DNA from: Actinomadura violacea | GTDB taxonomy: Bacteria > Actinomycetota > Actinomycetes > Streptosporangiales > Streptosporangiaceae | Assembly (NCBI RefSeq): GCF_017573465.1 | Contig: NZ_JAGEPF010000003.1 | Location: forward strand, 62,001-126,000 | DNA length: 64,000 bases | Direction: 5' to 3' | In this document: positions 33,790 through 41,809 of the stretch, piece by piece | Layout of the letters: the number at the start of each line of letters is the position of its first letter | Position numbering within the stretch: position 1 is the stretch's first letter | The notes under the pieces: generated by a model | Database searches by the model: none | Told to the model about the DNA's origin: nothing | Seen by the model: the letters and a program-made list of their open reading frames with translations, nothing else | Position numbers and translations under genes: made by a program

Positions 33790-34809
33790 TCAGTCCGCGA
33801 GCGCGCAGGCGGCGACGGTCAGCTCGGGCGGCAGCGGCGTCACCGACAGCACCTCGAGGCCCGCCTCGGCCGCCTCCTTGCGCAGATCGGCCTCGCTGCG
33901 CTCGCGGGTCCGGTCCTCCCCGATGACCAGCTTGATCAGCGGCCGGATCGCCGCGCCCGCGTCGTGCTCGACGAGCGGGTCGATCACCAGCAGCACCGGC
34001 CGCGCGCTCTGCTCGGCGCCGGCCCGCATCGCGTCCCGGACGCTGCTCAGGATCCGCACGGCGCTGCCGGAGCTCCAGTCGTGCAGCACGTTCTTCAGCA
34101 CGTAGAGGTCGGCGCCGGGCGGGCACTCGCGGAAGACGTCGATGGGCTGGAACGTCAGCCGGTCGATGAGGTCCTGGTCCCCCGACCGGCGCAGCTCGCC
34201 CTCGGCCCGGCCGCAGACCTCGGGGCGGTCCGCGCAGATGCCGTGCAGATGCGGGTGGGCGGCCAGGATCCCCTTGAGCAGGGCGCCGTTGCCGCCGCCG
34301 ACGTCGACCACGGTACGCACGCCCTCGAACGGGTAGTGCTCGGCGAGCGCCGCCGCTACGGGGCGCGCCAGGTCCTCCATGGCCCGGTCGAAGATCGCGG
34401 CGGTCTCCGGGTCGCGCTCCAGCTGCTCGTACAGGGGCACGCCGAACACGGACGGCAGCGCGGGCCTCCCCGTCCGGACCGCGTCGAACAGTCCGCCGGA
34501 CGCCTGGAAATAGAGCCCGCCGGTCAGCGCGCACAAATACCGGAGCGATTGCGGATGATCGGTCCTGAGCTGTTCGGAGAGCGCCGAGTTGACATATCGG
34601 CCCTCCTCGTCCTGCCCGAAGACGCCCACCATCGCCAGCGTCCGCAACAGCGGCGGAATGGCGTCCGGATGCGCGCCCACGGCCTTGGCGAGTTCCGCGC
34701 CGGTCGCCGGACCTTCGGCGAGCGCGTCGGCGATGCCGAGCCGGGCCGCGACGCCGAGCGACGACGCGATCCAGGTCCCGACGGAAAGGCCTACCAGCGA
34801 AACTTCCAT
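33790..34809 (-). CDS. SAM-dependent O-methyltransferase (family 2, dimeric)
   Basis: 339 residues. N-terminal helical dimerisation domain (WIASSLGVAARLGIADALAEGPATGAELAKAVG), then a Rossmann SAM domain with VVDVGGGNGALLKGILAAHP (motif I), a conserved LKNVLHDWSSGSAVRIL holding the catalytic-type His, and VLLVIDPLVEHD. This is the pattern of DnrK/TcmN-like and plant-type O-methyltransferases acting on hydroxyl groups of finished or late scaffolds. The ATG at 34809 has AAAGGG upstream. It differs from FkbG, so I do not assign it to methoxymalonyl formation. It is divergent from the DrrA-type gene, with a 211-base spacer. Confidence 0.9.
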   Translation of the reverse strand: MEVSLVGLSVGTWIASSLGVAARLGIADALAEGPATGAELAKAVGAHPDAIPPLLRTLAMVGVFGQDEEGRYVNSALSEQLRTDHPQSLRYLCALTGGLYFQASGGLFDAVRTGRPALPSVFGVPLYEQLERDPETAAIFDRAMEDLARPVAAALAEHYPFEGVRTVVDVGGGNGALLKGILAAHPHLHGICADRPEVCGRAEGELRRSGDQDLIDRLTFQPIDVFRECPPGADLYVLKNVLHDWSSGSAVRILSSVRDAMRAGAEQSARPVLLVIDPLVEHDAGAAIRPLIKLVIGEDRTRERSEADLRKEAAEAGLEVLSVTPLPPELTVAACALAD

Positions 34810-35020
34810 CGTGTCGTCCCTTTCCCGGGCCGCTCGGCGCGTTTTCCCCGGAGTCTGGCCGAGCGCCCGCCGCCCGACAAATGAACGGCCGATCGGTGGG
34901 GCGGCTCCACCATCCGGTTGATCCCCGAACCCACCGGACCGGCGCCGTCCGGGCGATGCGCGCAGGGTCACCCCGGTGCGACGCTCTGCTCATCGCCCAT
35001 CCCGTTCGGAGAGGACGGAC

Positions 35021-35935
35021 ATGCCAGCAGTGATCGAGGTGCGGAACCTGCGCAAGACCTACGGGGAGACCGTCGCCGTCGACGACGTCTCCTTCACCGT
35101 GCAGGACGGCGAGATCTTCGGGATCCTCGGCCCCAACGGCGCGGGCAAGACCACCACCGTCGAGTGCATCGAGGGGCTGCGGGCCCCCGACGGCGGGACG
35201 ATCAGCGTGCTCGGGCTCGACCCGCGCCGCGACCGGGCCGAGCTGACCCAGACGCTCGGCGTCCAGCTGCAGCACAGCGAGGTGCCGGAGAAGCTTCAGG
35301 TGGCCGAGGCGCTGGAGCTGTACAGCTCCTTCTACCGCAGCCCCGCCGACTGGCGCACGCTGATGGAGGTGCTCGGGCTCGCCGACAAGGCCAAGACCAG
35401 GTATGGGAAGCTGTCGGGCGGCCAGAAGCAGCGGCTGTCGATCGCGCTCGCCCTCGTCGGCCGCCCGAAGGTCGCGATGCTGGACGAGCTGACCACCGGC
35501 CTGGACCCGCAGGCCCGCCGCGACACCTGGCAGCTCATGGAGGACGTCCGGTCCCGCGGCGTCACGATGGTGCTGGTCACCCACTTCATGGAGGAGGCCG
35601 AGCGCCTCTGCGACCGGGTCGCCTTAATCGACGCCGGACGGGTCGTGGCGGTGGACACCCCCGCAGGGCTCGCCGAGAAGGCCCACGTGGAGCAGCGCAT
35701 CCAGTTCCGCCCGTCGGTGGAGATGGACCTCGACCTGCTGGCCGACCTCCCCGACGTCACCGGCGTCACCCGCCGGGACGGCCTGGTGTTCGTCACCGGC
35801 AACAACAACGCCCTCAACGCGGTCACGTCCGTGCTGGCGCGCAACCACATCGTGGCCGAGCACCTGCGGGTCGAGCAGGCCAACCTCGAGGACGCGTTCG
35901 TGGAGCTGACCGGCCGGCGCATCAGCGGCCGGTGA
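35021..35935 (+). CDS. DrrA-type ABC exporter ATPase
   Basis: 304 residues. Walker A GPNGAGKTT near residue 40, Q-loop region LGVQLQHSEVPEKLQVAEAL, signature LSGGQKQRLSIALAL, Walker B VAMLDELTTGLDPQ, H-loop VLVTHFMEEAE, and a C-terminal regulatory tail ending NLEDAFVELTGRRISGR. This matches ATPases of self-resistance exporters (DrrA, daunorubicin). AGAGGA precedes the ATG. It opens a four-gene unit with a permease and a two-component pair. Confidence 0.93.
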   Translation: MPAVIEVRNLRKTYGETVAVDDVSFTVQDGEIFGILGPNGAGKTTTVECIEGLRAPDGGTISVLGLDPRRDRAELTQTLGVQLQHSEVPEKLQVAEALELYSSFYRSPADWRTLMEVLGLADKAKTRYGKLSGGQKQRLSIALALVGRPKVAMLDELTTGLDPQARRDTWQLMEDVRSRGVTMVLVTHFMEEAERLCDRVALIDAGRVVAVDTPAGLAEKAHVEQRIQFRPSVEMDLDLLADLPDVTGVTRRDGLVFVTGNNNALNAVTSVLARNHIVAEHLRVEQANLEDAFVELTGRRISGR

Positions 35936-35994
35936 ACCCGGCCGTTCGGCCCGGCCCCGACCGGCAGGGACACCACCACACCAAGGAGCCAGGA

Positions 35995-36774
35995 GTGTCA
36001 GCCAACATCGCAACACCGCCGGCCGCGAGCCCGGGGTCCGCCCTGTGGCGGCTCAGCCGCGCCGAGTTCCGCCTCTACCTGCGCGACCGCGTCGGCCCCA
36101 TCTGGGGCGTCGGGTTCCCGCTGCTGCTGCTGATCATCTTCGGCAACATCCCGTCCTTCAACCACGCCAAGCACGTCTACGGCGGCCTCACCGAACTCGA
36201 CATCTACGTGCCCGTGCTGGTCGCGTTCTCGCTGGCCATCCTGTCGCTCACCGCGCTGCCCTCGACGCTGGCGGGCTACCGGGAGAAGGGCGTGCTCCGC
36301 CGGCTGGAGACCACGCCGATCGGCCCGGCCCGGGTGCTCGGCGCGCAGCTCGCCGTCAACCTCGTCACCGCCCTGGTCACGCTCGTGGTGTTCCTGGCGG
36401 TCGCCAAGCTCGCCTTCGACGTCGTGCTGCCCAAGCAGTTCGGCGGGTTCGTGCTGGCCTGGGTGCTGGCCGCCGCGCAGCTGATGGCGATCGGCCTGTT
36501 CATCGCCGCCGTCACCCCGACCCGCAGCGCCGCCCAGGCGATCGGCACCGTGCTGTTCTTCCCGATGATGTTCTTCGCCGGGCTCTGGCTGCCGATCGAG
36601 CAGATGCCGTCGATCCTGCGCACGATCAGCCACGACACGCCGCTCGGCGCGGCGGTGCGCGCGCTGAAGGACGCGAGCGGGGGACACTTCCCACCGACCG
36701 CCTCTTTGTTGATCATGGTGGGGTACGCGGTCGTCTTCGGGGTGGCCGCGGCCAGGTGGTTCCGCTGGGAATGA
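35995..36774 (+). CDS. DrrB-type ABC-2 permease
   Basis: 259 residues, six predicted membrane helices with LPSTLAGYREKGVLRRLETTPIGPARVLGAQL between TM2 and TM3 (the conserved DrrB loop) and FFPMMFFAGLWLPIEQMP late on. The start is GTG at 35995 with AAGGAG eight bases upstream. It forms the membrane part of the exporter powered by the preceding ATPase. Its stop overlaps a possible kinase start by four bases. Confidence 0.92.
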   Translation: MSANIATPPAASPGSALWRLSRAEFRLYLRDRVGPIWGVGFPLLLLIIFGNIPSFNHAKHVYGGLTELDIYVPVLVAFSLAILSLTALPSTLAGYREKGVLRRLETTPIGPARVLGAQLAVNLVTALVTLVVFLAVAKLAFDVVLPKQFGGFVLAWVLAAAQLMAIGLFIAAVTPTRSAAQAIGTVLFFPMMFFAGLWLPIEQMPSILRTISHDTPLGAAVRALKDASGGHFPPTASLLIMVGYAVVFGVAAARWFRWE

Positions 36775-36797
36775 GCTCCGTGGTGGAAGGGGGCGCA

Positions 36798-38072
36798 ATG
36801 GCCGGTCCGACACCGCTCACCCGCCTGGACACCCGTGAGCAGCGGCGGATGCCGATCGTCACCGTCGTGCCGTACGTGCTGCTGGCCGTCCTGACCGTCT
36901 TCACCGCGATCCTCAAGTCCTCCGACGCCGGGTCCCTGCTCGTCGACCTCGGCCTGTGCGCTCTCGCCGGCGCGTGGATGCTGTGGATGTTCACGCTGCA
37001 CCCCGCCTGGCGGGAGCGCTCGACGGAGATGGCGGTGTTCTTCGTCGGGCTGCTCATGATCACCGCGGTGCTGGTGGCCCGGGACTCCTGGTTCGGTTTC
37101 TTCACCCCCGCCGCCTACATCTACGCGTTCAGCCTGCTGCGCTGGCCGTGGCGGCTGCTGGGCGTCGCGGCGGTGGCGGTCGTGGCCGGCACCGCGCAGG
37201 CGTCCGGGGTCGACAAGTCCACGCCGCTCGGCTGGGCCATCGTCACCGCCATCCTCGCGGTCAACGTGCTGATCATGTCGGCGGCGACCTGGGTCGGCTG
37301 GGTCGGCGACAAGCAGAACGACCAGCGCATCCAGGCGCTCGCGGACCTGGAGGAGGCCAACCGGCGGCTGGAGTCGACGCTCGCCGAGAACGCGGGCCTG
37401 CATGAGCAGCTCGTCAGCCAGGCCCGGGAGGCGGGGGTCCTGGACGAGCGGCACCGGATGGCCCGGGAGATCCACGACATCCTCGCGCAAGGCTTCACGG
37501 GGATCATCGCGCAGCTGCAGGCGGCGGAGCAGTCGGCCGACGACCCCGCCCGCTGGCGCCGGCACGTGTCCGCGTCGATCGCGCTGGCCAGGGAGAGCCT
37601 CACCGAGGCGCGCCGGTCGGTGCACGCGCTGCGTCCCGAGGTGCTGCGGACGGCCCGGCTGAGCGAGGCGCTGGCCGACGTCGCCGGGCGCTGGTCGGCG
37701 CTGCACGGGGTCCCGGTGGAGGTCACCACCACCGGGACGACCCGGCCGATGTCGCCCGAGGCCGAGTTCGCGCTGCTGCGCACGGCCCAGGAGGCCCTCG
37801 CGAACGTCGCCAAGCACGCGCGGGCGAACCGGGTGGGTGTGACACTGTCGTACATGGAGCATGAGGTGGTCCTCGACGTCCGCGACGACGGCGGCGGGTT
37901 CGAGCCGGACGGCCTGGGCGAGGGCACCGCCGCGCACGGCGGGTTCGGCCTGGCCGTGATGCGGCAGCGGATCGAGGACCTGTCCGGCACTCTGCAGATC
38001 GAGTCGGAGCCCGGCGCGGGCACGGGCATCTCGGCGTGCGTCCCGGCCAGCTCGGCGGGTGACCGCCGGTGA
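36798..38072 (+). CDS. DesK-type membrane sensor histidine kinase
   Basis: 424 residues. About five membrane helices in residues 20-165 (VVPYVLLAVLTVFTAI... AVFFVGLLMITAVLV... FGFFTPAAYIYAFSLL...), a coiled coil (LADLEEANRRLESTLAENAGLHEQL), HisKA_3 helix DERHRMAREIHDILAQGFTGIIAQLQAAE with phospho-His in REIHD, and an ATPase domain (TAQEALANVAKHARAN, FGLAVMRQRIEDLSG). I prefer the ATG at 36798 because GGAAGGGGG lies six bases upstream; an ATG at 36771 overlapping the permease stop is the alternative. It likely senses the exporter's substrate or membrane state and controls the exporter (inference). Confidence 0.88.
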   Translation: MAGPTPLTRLDTREQRRMPIVTVVPYVLLAVLTVFTAILKSSDAGSLLVDLGLCALAGAWMLWMFTLHPAWRERSTEMAVFFVGLLMITAVLVARDSWFGFFTPAAYIYAFSLLRWPWRLLGVAAVAVVAGTAQASGVDKSTPLGWAIVTAILAVNVLIMSAATWVGWVGDKQNDQRIQALADLEEANRRLESTLAENAGLHEQLVSQAREAGVLDERHRMAREIHDILAQGFTGIIAQLQAAEQSADDPARWRRHVSASIALARESLTEARRSVHALRPEVLRTARLSEALADVAGRWSALHGVPVEVTTTGTTRPMSPEAEFALLRTAQEALANVAKHARANRVGVTLSYMEHEVVLDVRDDGGGFEPDGLGEGTAAHGGFGLAVMRQRIEDLSGTLQIESEPGAGTGISACVPASSAGDRR

Positions 38073-38713
38073 CCGACGCGCCGATCAGGCTGCTGATCGC
38101 CGACGACCATCCGGTGGTGCGCGACGGGCTGAGCAGCATGTTCGCCTCGGCGCCGGGGTTCGAGGTGCTGGGCGAGGCCGCGGACGGCGCCGAGGCCCTG
38201 CGGCTCGCCCTGGACCTGGAGCCCGACGTGGTCCTGATGGACCTGCGGATGCCCGGCATGGACGGGCTGACCGCGATCGCCGAGCTGGGCCGGCGCGGCA
38301 GCCGGGCCCGCGTCCTGGTGCTGACCACCTACGACACCGACAGCCACGTGCTGCCCGCGATCGAGGCGGGCGCGACCGGCTACCTGCTGAAGGACGCGCC
38401 GCGCGACGAGCTGCTGCGGGCGGCCAGGGCCGCGGCGCACGGCGAGGCGGTGCTGTCGCCGTCGGTGGCGGCGTCGCTGATGAACCGGGTGCGGGAGCCG
38501 GCCCCGCAGCTGCTCAGCCAGCGGGAGCTGACGGTGCTGGAGCTGGTGGCGGCCGGGAACACCAACCGGGAGGCGGCGGCCCGGCTGTTCATCACCGAGG
38601 CCACGGTCAAGACCCATCTGCTGAACATCTACGCCAAGCTCGGCGTGAGCGACCGGGCGGCCGCCGTCGCCGAGGCGTTCCGGCGGGGGCTGCTCGCCTC
38701 GGGCTCCCCCTGA
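38069..38713 (+). CDS. NarL/LuxR-family response regulator
   Basis: 214 residues. Receiver with LLIADDHPVVRDGLSSMF, phospho-Asp in VVLMDLRMPGMDG near residue 54, LTTYDTD and GYLLKDAPRDEL. LuxR HTH: LLSQRELTVLELVAAGNTNREAAARLFITEATVKTHLLNIYAKLGVSDRAAAV. GTG start overlaps the kinase stop. It ends the rightward unit; the next gene is convergent with only three bases between stops. Confidence 0.93.
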   Translation: MTDAPIRLLIADDHPVVRDGLSSMFASAPGFEVLGEAADGAEALRLALDLEPDVVLMDLRMPGMDGLTAIAELGRRGSRARVLVLTTYDTDSHVLPAIEAGATGYLLKDAPRDELLRAARAAAHGEAVLSPSVAASLMNRVREPAPQLLSQRELTVLELVAAGNTNREAAARLFITEATVKTHLLNIYAKLGVSDRAAAVAEAFRRGLLASGSP

Positions 38714-38716
38714 CCG

Positions 38717-41700
38717 TCATCCACTTTGAGCGGCCTGGGCCTCGCGGACCCGAGCGGCCAGACCCCACGGGGTCGGTTCCTCGAACATCTCCGACAGGCC
38801 GAGCGAGACGCCGCTCAGCCGCTCCAGCTCCTGCATGGCCAAGGCGGCGAGCATCGAGTGGCCGCCGTGCTCGAAGAAGTCGGTGTCGGCGCCGACGTCG
38901 TCGCGCTTCAGCAGGGACCGCCACAGGCCGATCAGGTCCTCCAGGAGCCCGCCGTCCCCGCCGTGCACTGCCGGTCGCGGTTCGCGGCGCTGGACCGCCA
39001 TCCGCTCCAGGGCCGGGTAGTCGACCTTGCCGCTGCCGTTGACCGGCAGCGGCGCGACGACGAGGACGTCGGCGGGGAGCATCGACCGCGCCAGCCGGTC
39101 CCGCGCGAGCGCCATGACGCCTTCGACGTCCACCTCACCGCCGGCCGGCTCCAGGCAGGCGACCAGCACCGCGTCCGCGCCGGGATCGCCGACCATGACG
39201 ACCGCGGCGGCCCCCACCTGCGGATGCGCGAGCAGGGTCGCCTCGATCTCGCCCAGCTCGATGCGGTTTCCGCGCAGCTTGACCTGCCGGTCGCTGCGGC
39301 CGAGCAGGTCCAGGACGCCGCGGTCGCTCCAGGACGCCACGTCGCCGGTGCGGTAGTAGCGCCCGTACTCGGGGTGGACGCCGAAGCGTTCGGCGTTCAG
39401 GTCGGGACGGTCGTGATAGCCGATCGCCACGCCGTCGCCGGCGATGCACAGCTCGCCGCGCACGCCGATCGGCAGGGCGCGTCCGTGTCCATCGAGGACC
39501 AGAACCCGGGTGTTGCGGATCGGCCGCCCGACGTCGAGCCGGGATGTGGGCTCCCCCGCCACCACGGCCGACGTCGACCAGATCGTCGTCTCCGTCGGCC
39601 CGTACACGTGGTGCAGCTCGCAGCCGGCCGCGACGAGCCGCCGCGCCAGCGGGACCGGGACCGGCTCGCCGCCGCACAGCACGCTCCGGCCGCGCAGCGC
39701 GCCCTCGGCCCGGTCGATCACCAGCCGCCACGTCGTCGGCGTGGCCTGGACGAACCGCACCTCGTGCCCCTCCAGCAGCTCGCGCAGCACCCGGCCGTCG
39801 GCCCGCGCCAGGTCGGGCGCGGCGACCACCCGGCCGCCCGACGCCAGCGGCACCAGGAGTTCCAGGCCGGAGATGTCGAAGGCGAACGTCGTCGTCCATA
39901 GCGTGGTGTCGGCTGACGTCGCTCCGAGTTCGCCGATGAAGTGCGCGACCAGGTTGGCCAGCGCGGAGTGCGGGATGAGCGTGCCCTTCGGGCGGCCGGT
40001 CGAGCCGGAGGTGTACATCAGGTACGCGCAGGCGGCGGGGTCAACGGTCACTGGCTCCGCGTCCGGAACGTCATGGGCCACGGACGGGACGGGAGGCGGA
40101 GGCAGCACCCTGAGCTCGGCGCCGGCGGGACGCTCCACCTCCGCGCCGGCGAGCAGGACCTTCGCGCCCGAGTCGGTGAGCTGGTGGGCGATCCGCTCCG
40201 CGGGGTGCGCTGCGTCGATCGGCAGGTACGCCGCCCCGGCCAGCCACGCGCCCAGGACCGACGCGGCCAGCCCAGCGCCGCGCGGGAGGGCGACCGCCAC
40301 CACGTCGCCGGGGCCGAGCCCGGCGGACCGGAGCCTCTCCGCGACGCCGTGCGCGGCGCTCCACAGCGACCGGTAGCTCACCTCCCGGTCCCCGTCTACG
40401 ATCGCGACGGCGTCCGGCGCGTCCCGCACCCGCTGCTGGACGGCTCGCAGCACCGACGGGGCGGGTGCGGGCGCGGCGGTGTCGTTCGCGGCGTCGATGA
40501 CCTGGTGGTCGCGGGCGCTCCAGAACCGCACGTCGCCGACACGACCGTCCGGGTCGGCTCCGAAGGAGCGGAGCACGGCGTCGTAGCGGTCCAACAGGAG
40601 CTCGGCGTCCTCGCGGCGCAGGATCTCCGTCCGGTGGATCGCCTGCACCTGGAACCCGTCCGCCGTGGGGGCGACGGTGAACTCCACGTCGGACTTGCTG
40701 CTCCCGCTCACCGCGGTCAGCCGTTCGGCGGCTAGTCCCGCGAGCTCGAATCCGGCCTGAGCGGCGTCGGCGTACTCGAAGACGTGCCGGAAGAGCGCGG
40801 CCCGCCGGCCGGACGGCGTCCGGAGCAGGGTGGCGGATTCGGCGTCCACGGCGACGTCCGCGTGGGCGACGGCCGCCTGCCGCCGCTCCTCGATCCTGCG
40901 CACCAGGTCGCGCACCCGCTCGCCGGGGTCGATGGCGATCCGGACCGGCACGACGGTGACGTGGTACCCGATGCTGCGGGCCGCCTCGGCGGGCCTGACG
41001 TCGACGGGCACGCCCACCACCAGGTCCGGCCCCGCGCCGTGCGCCTCCAGCAGCACGCAGTACGCGGCCAGCAGGGCGGCCGGCTCGGAAACGTCCAGCG
41101 CCCGGACGCCGGCTGCGGCCCCGTCCGACAGCCGCCGGGTGGCCCGGCCCCCGGCGAGGGTCGGACGGGCGGGTTCCGCCTTCCCGCAGGCCAGGTCGAG
41201 TGCACCGGTGTCCGCGCCGTCCAGTACCCGCCGCCAGAAGCCCAGGCTCTCCCGGCCAGGTGGTGGTTCGGTGTAGGCGGGGGCGGGCTCCGGCTCGTCG
41301 CGCCCCTCGTAGGCGGCGGCCAGTTCCTCCAGCAGGACGGTTCGGGACGGGCCGTCGAGGACGAGCTGGTGCGCCGCCACGCAGACGACGTCGGCCCGCG
41401 GATACCGCAGGACGCACGCCCGGAGCAGCGGCCGCCCGTCAAGCGGGAACGGGACGGCAAGGAAAGGGGTCAGATCGTCCTCGGACGGCTCCCCCGCCAT
41501 CGATGTCACCACAACGTCCGGCTGGACCTGATCGGCGTCGAGCACTCGCTTGGTCAGCCTCGCGTTCGCCGCGTAGTAGACGGTGCGCAGCGCCTCATGC
41601 CGCCGGACCATCCGGGACAGCGCATGCTCCAGCTGGGCCGGGTCCAGCCGGCCGGCGACGGCGAACGCGACCGCGAGGTTGTTGGCCGCGGTCCCCGGCA

Positions 41701-41803
41701 CGAACGTCTCCAGAAGCCAGAGCGCCTCTTCTTTCGGGGAGGCGGGTGCGGGCCCCTCTGCGGGTGCGGCCATCGCCGGGCCCTGCCGCGGATCCCTCAT
41801 CAC
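38717..41803 (-). CDS. Stand-alone NRPS (C-A-PCP), glycine-type adenylation
   Basis: 1028 residues. Condensation domain ~25-440, where the HHxxxDG motif reads HQLVLDG (145-151): the second, catalytic His is Gln. Adenylation ~455-930: AYLMYTSGSTGRPKG, FDISGLELL, VYGPTETTIW, YRTGDVASWSDRG, NGSGKVDY. The carrier is at ~955-1020 with EHGGHSMLA. By hand alignment to GrsA the specificity residues are D-I-L-Q-L-G-V-I-W-K, one change from the classical glycine code DILQLGLIWK. It lies six bases after PKS-B on the same strand, so co-expressed. No thioesterase or epimerase. Tandem ATGs at 41803 and 41800; AGGGG upstream. Confidence 0.92.
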   Translation of the reverse strand: MMRDPRQGPAMAAPAEGPAPASPKEEALWLLETFVPGTAANNLAVAFAVAGRLDPAQLEHALSRMVRRHEALRTVYYAANARLTKRVLDADQVQPDVVVTSMAGEPSEDDLTPFLAVPFPLDGRPLLRACVLRYPRADVVCVAAHQLVLDGPSRTVLLEELAAAYEGRDEPEPAPAYTEPPPGRESLGFWRRVLDGADTGALDLACGKAEPARPTLAGGRATRRLSDGAAAGVRALDVSEPAALLAAYCVLLEAHGAGPDLVVGVPVDVRPAEAARSIGYHVTVVPVRIAIDPGERVRDLVRRIEERRQAAVAHADVAVDAESATLLRTPSGRRAALFRHVFEYADAAQAGFELAGLAAERLTAVSGSSKSDVEFTVAPTADGFQVQAIHRTEILRREDAELLLDRYDAVLRSFGADPDGRVGDVRFWSARDHQVIDAANDTAAPAPAPSVLRAVQQRVRDAPDAVAIVDGDREVSYRSLWSAAHGVAERLRSAGLGPGDVVAVALPRGAGLAASVLGAWLAGAAYLPIDAAHPAERIAHQLTDSGAKVLLAGAEVERPAGAELRVLPPPPVPSVAHDVPDAEPVTVDPAACAYLMYTSGSTGRPKGTLIPHSALANLVAHFIGELGATSADTTLWTTTFAFDISGLELLVPLASGGRVVAAPDLARADGRVLRELLEGHEVRFVQATPTTWRLVIDRAEGALRGRSVLCGGEPVPVPLARRLVAAGCELHHVYGPTETTIWSTSAVVAGEPTSRLDVGRPIRNTRVLVLDGHGRALPIGVRGELCIAGDGVAIGYHDRPDLNAERFGVHPEYGRYYRTGDVASWSDRGVLDLLGRSDRQVKLRGNRIELGEIEATLLAHPQVGAAAVVMVGDPGADAVLVACLEPAGGEVDVEGVMALARDRLARSMLPADVLVVAPLPVNGSGKVDYPALERMAVQRREPRPAVHGGDGGLLEDLIGLWRSLLKRDDVGADTDFFEHGGHSMLAALAMQELERLSGVSLGLSEMFEEPTPWGLAARVREAQAAQSG

Positions 41804-41809
41804 GGGCCC

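Noticed and set aside
33790..34809. O-methyltransferase as the missing fkbG-type step
   Set aside because: It belongs to the dimeric family-2 O-methyltransferases with an N-terminal dimerisation domain; it is in a different operon far from the fkb-like genes.
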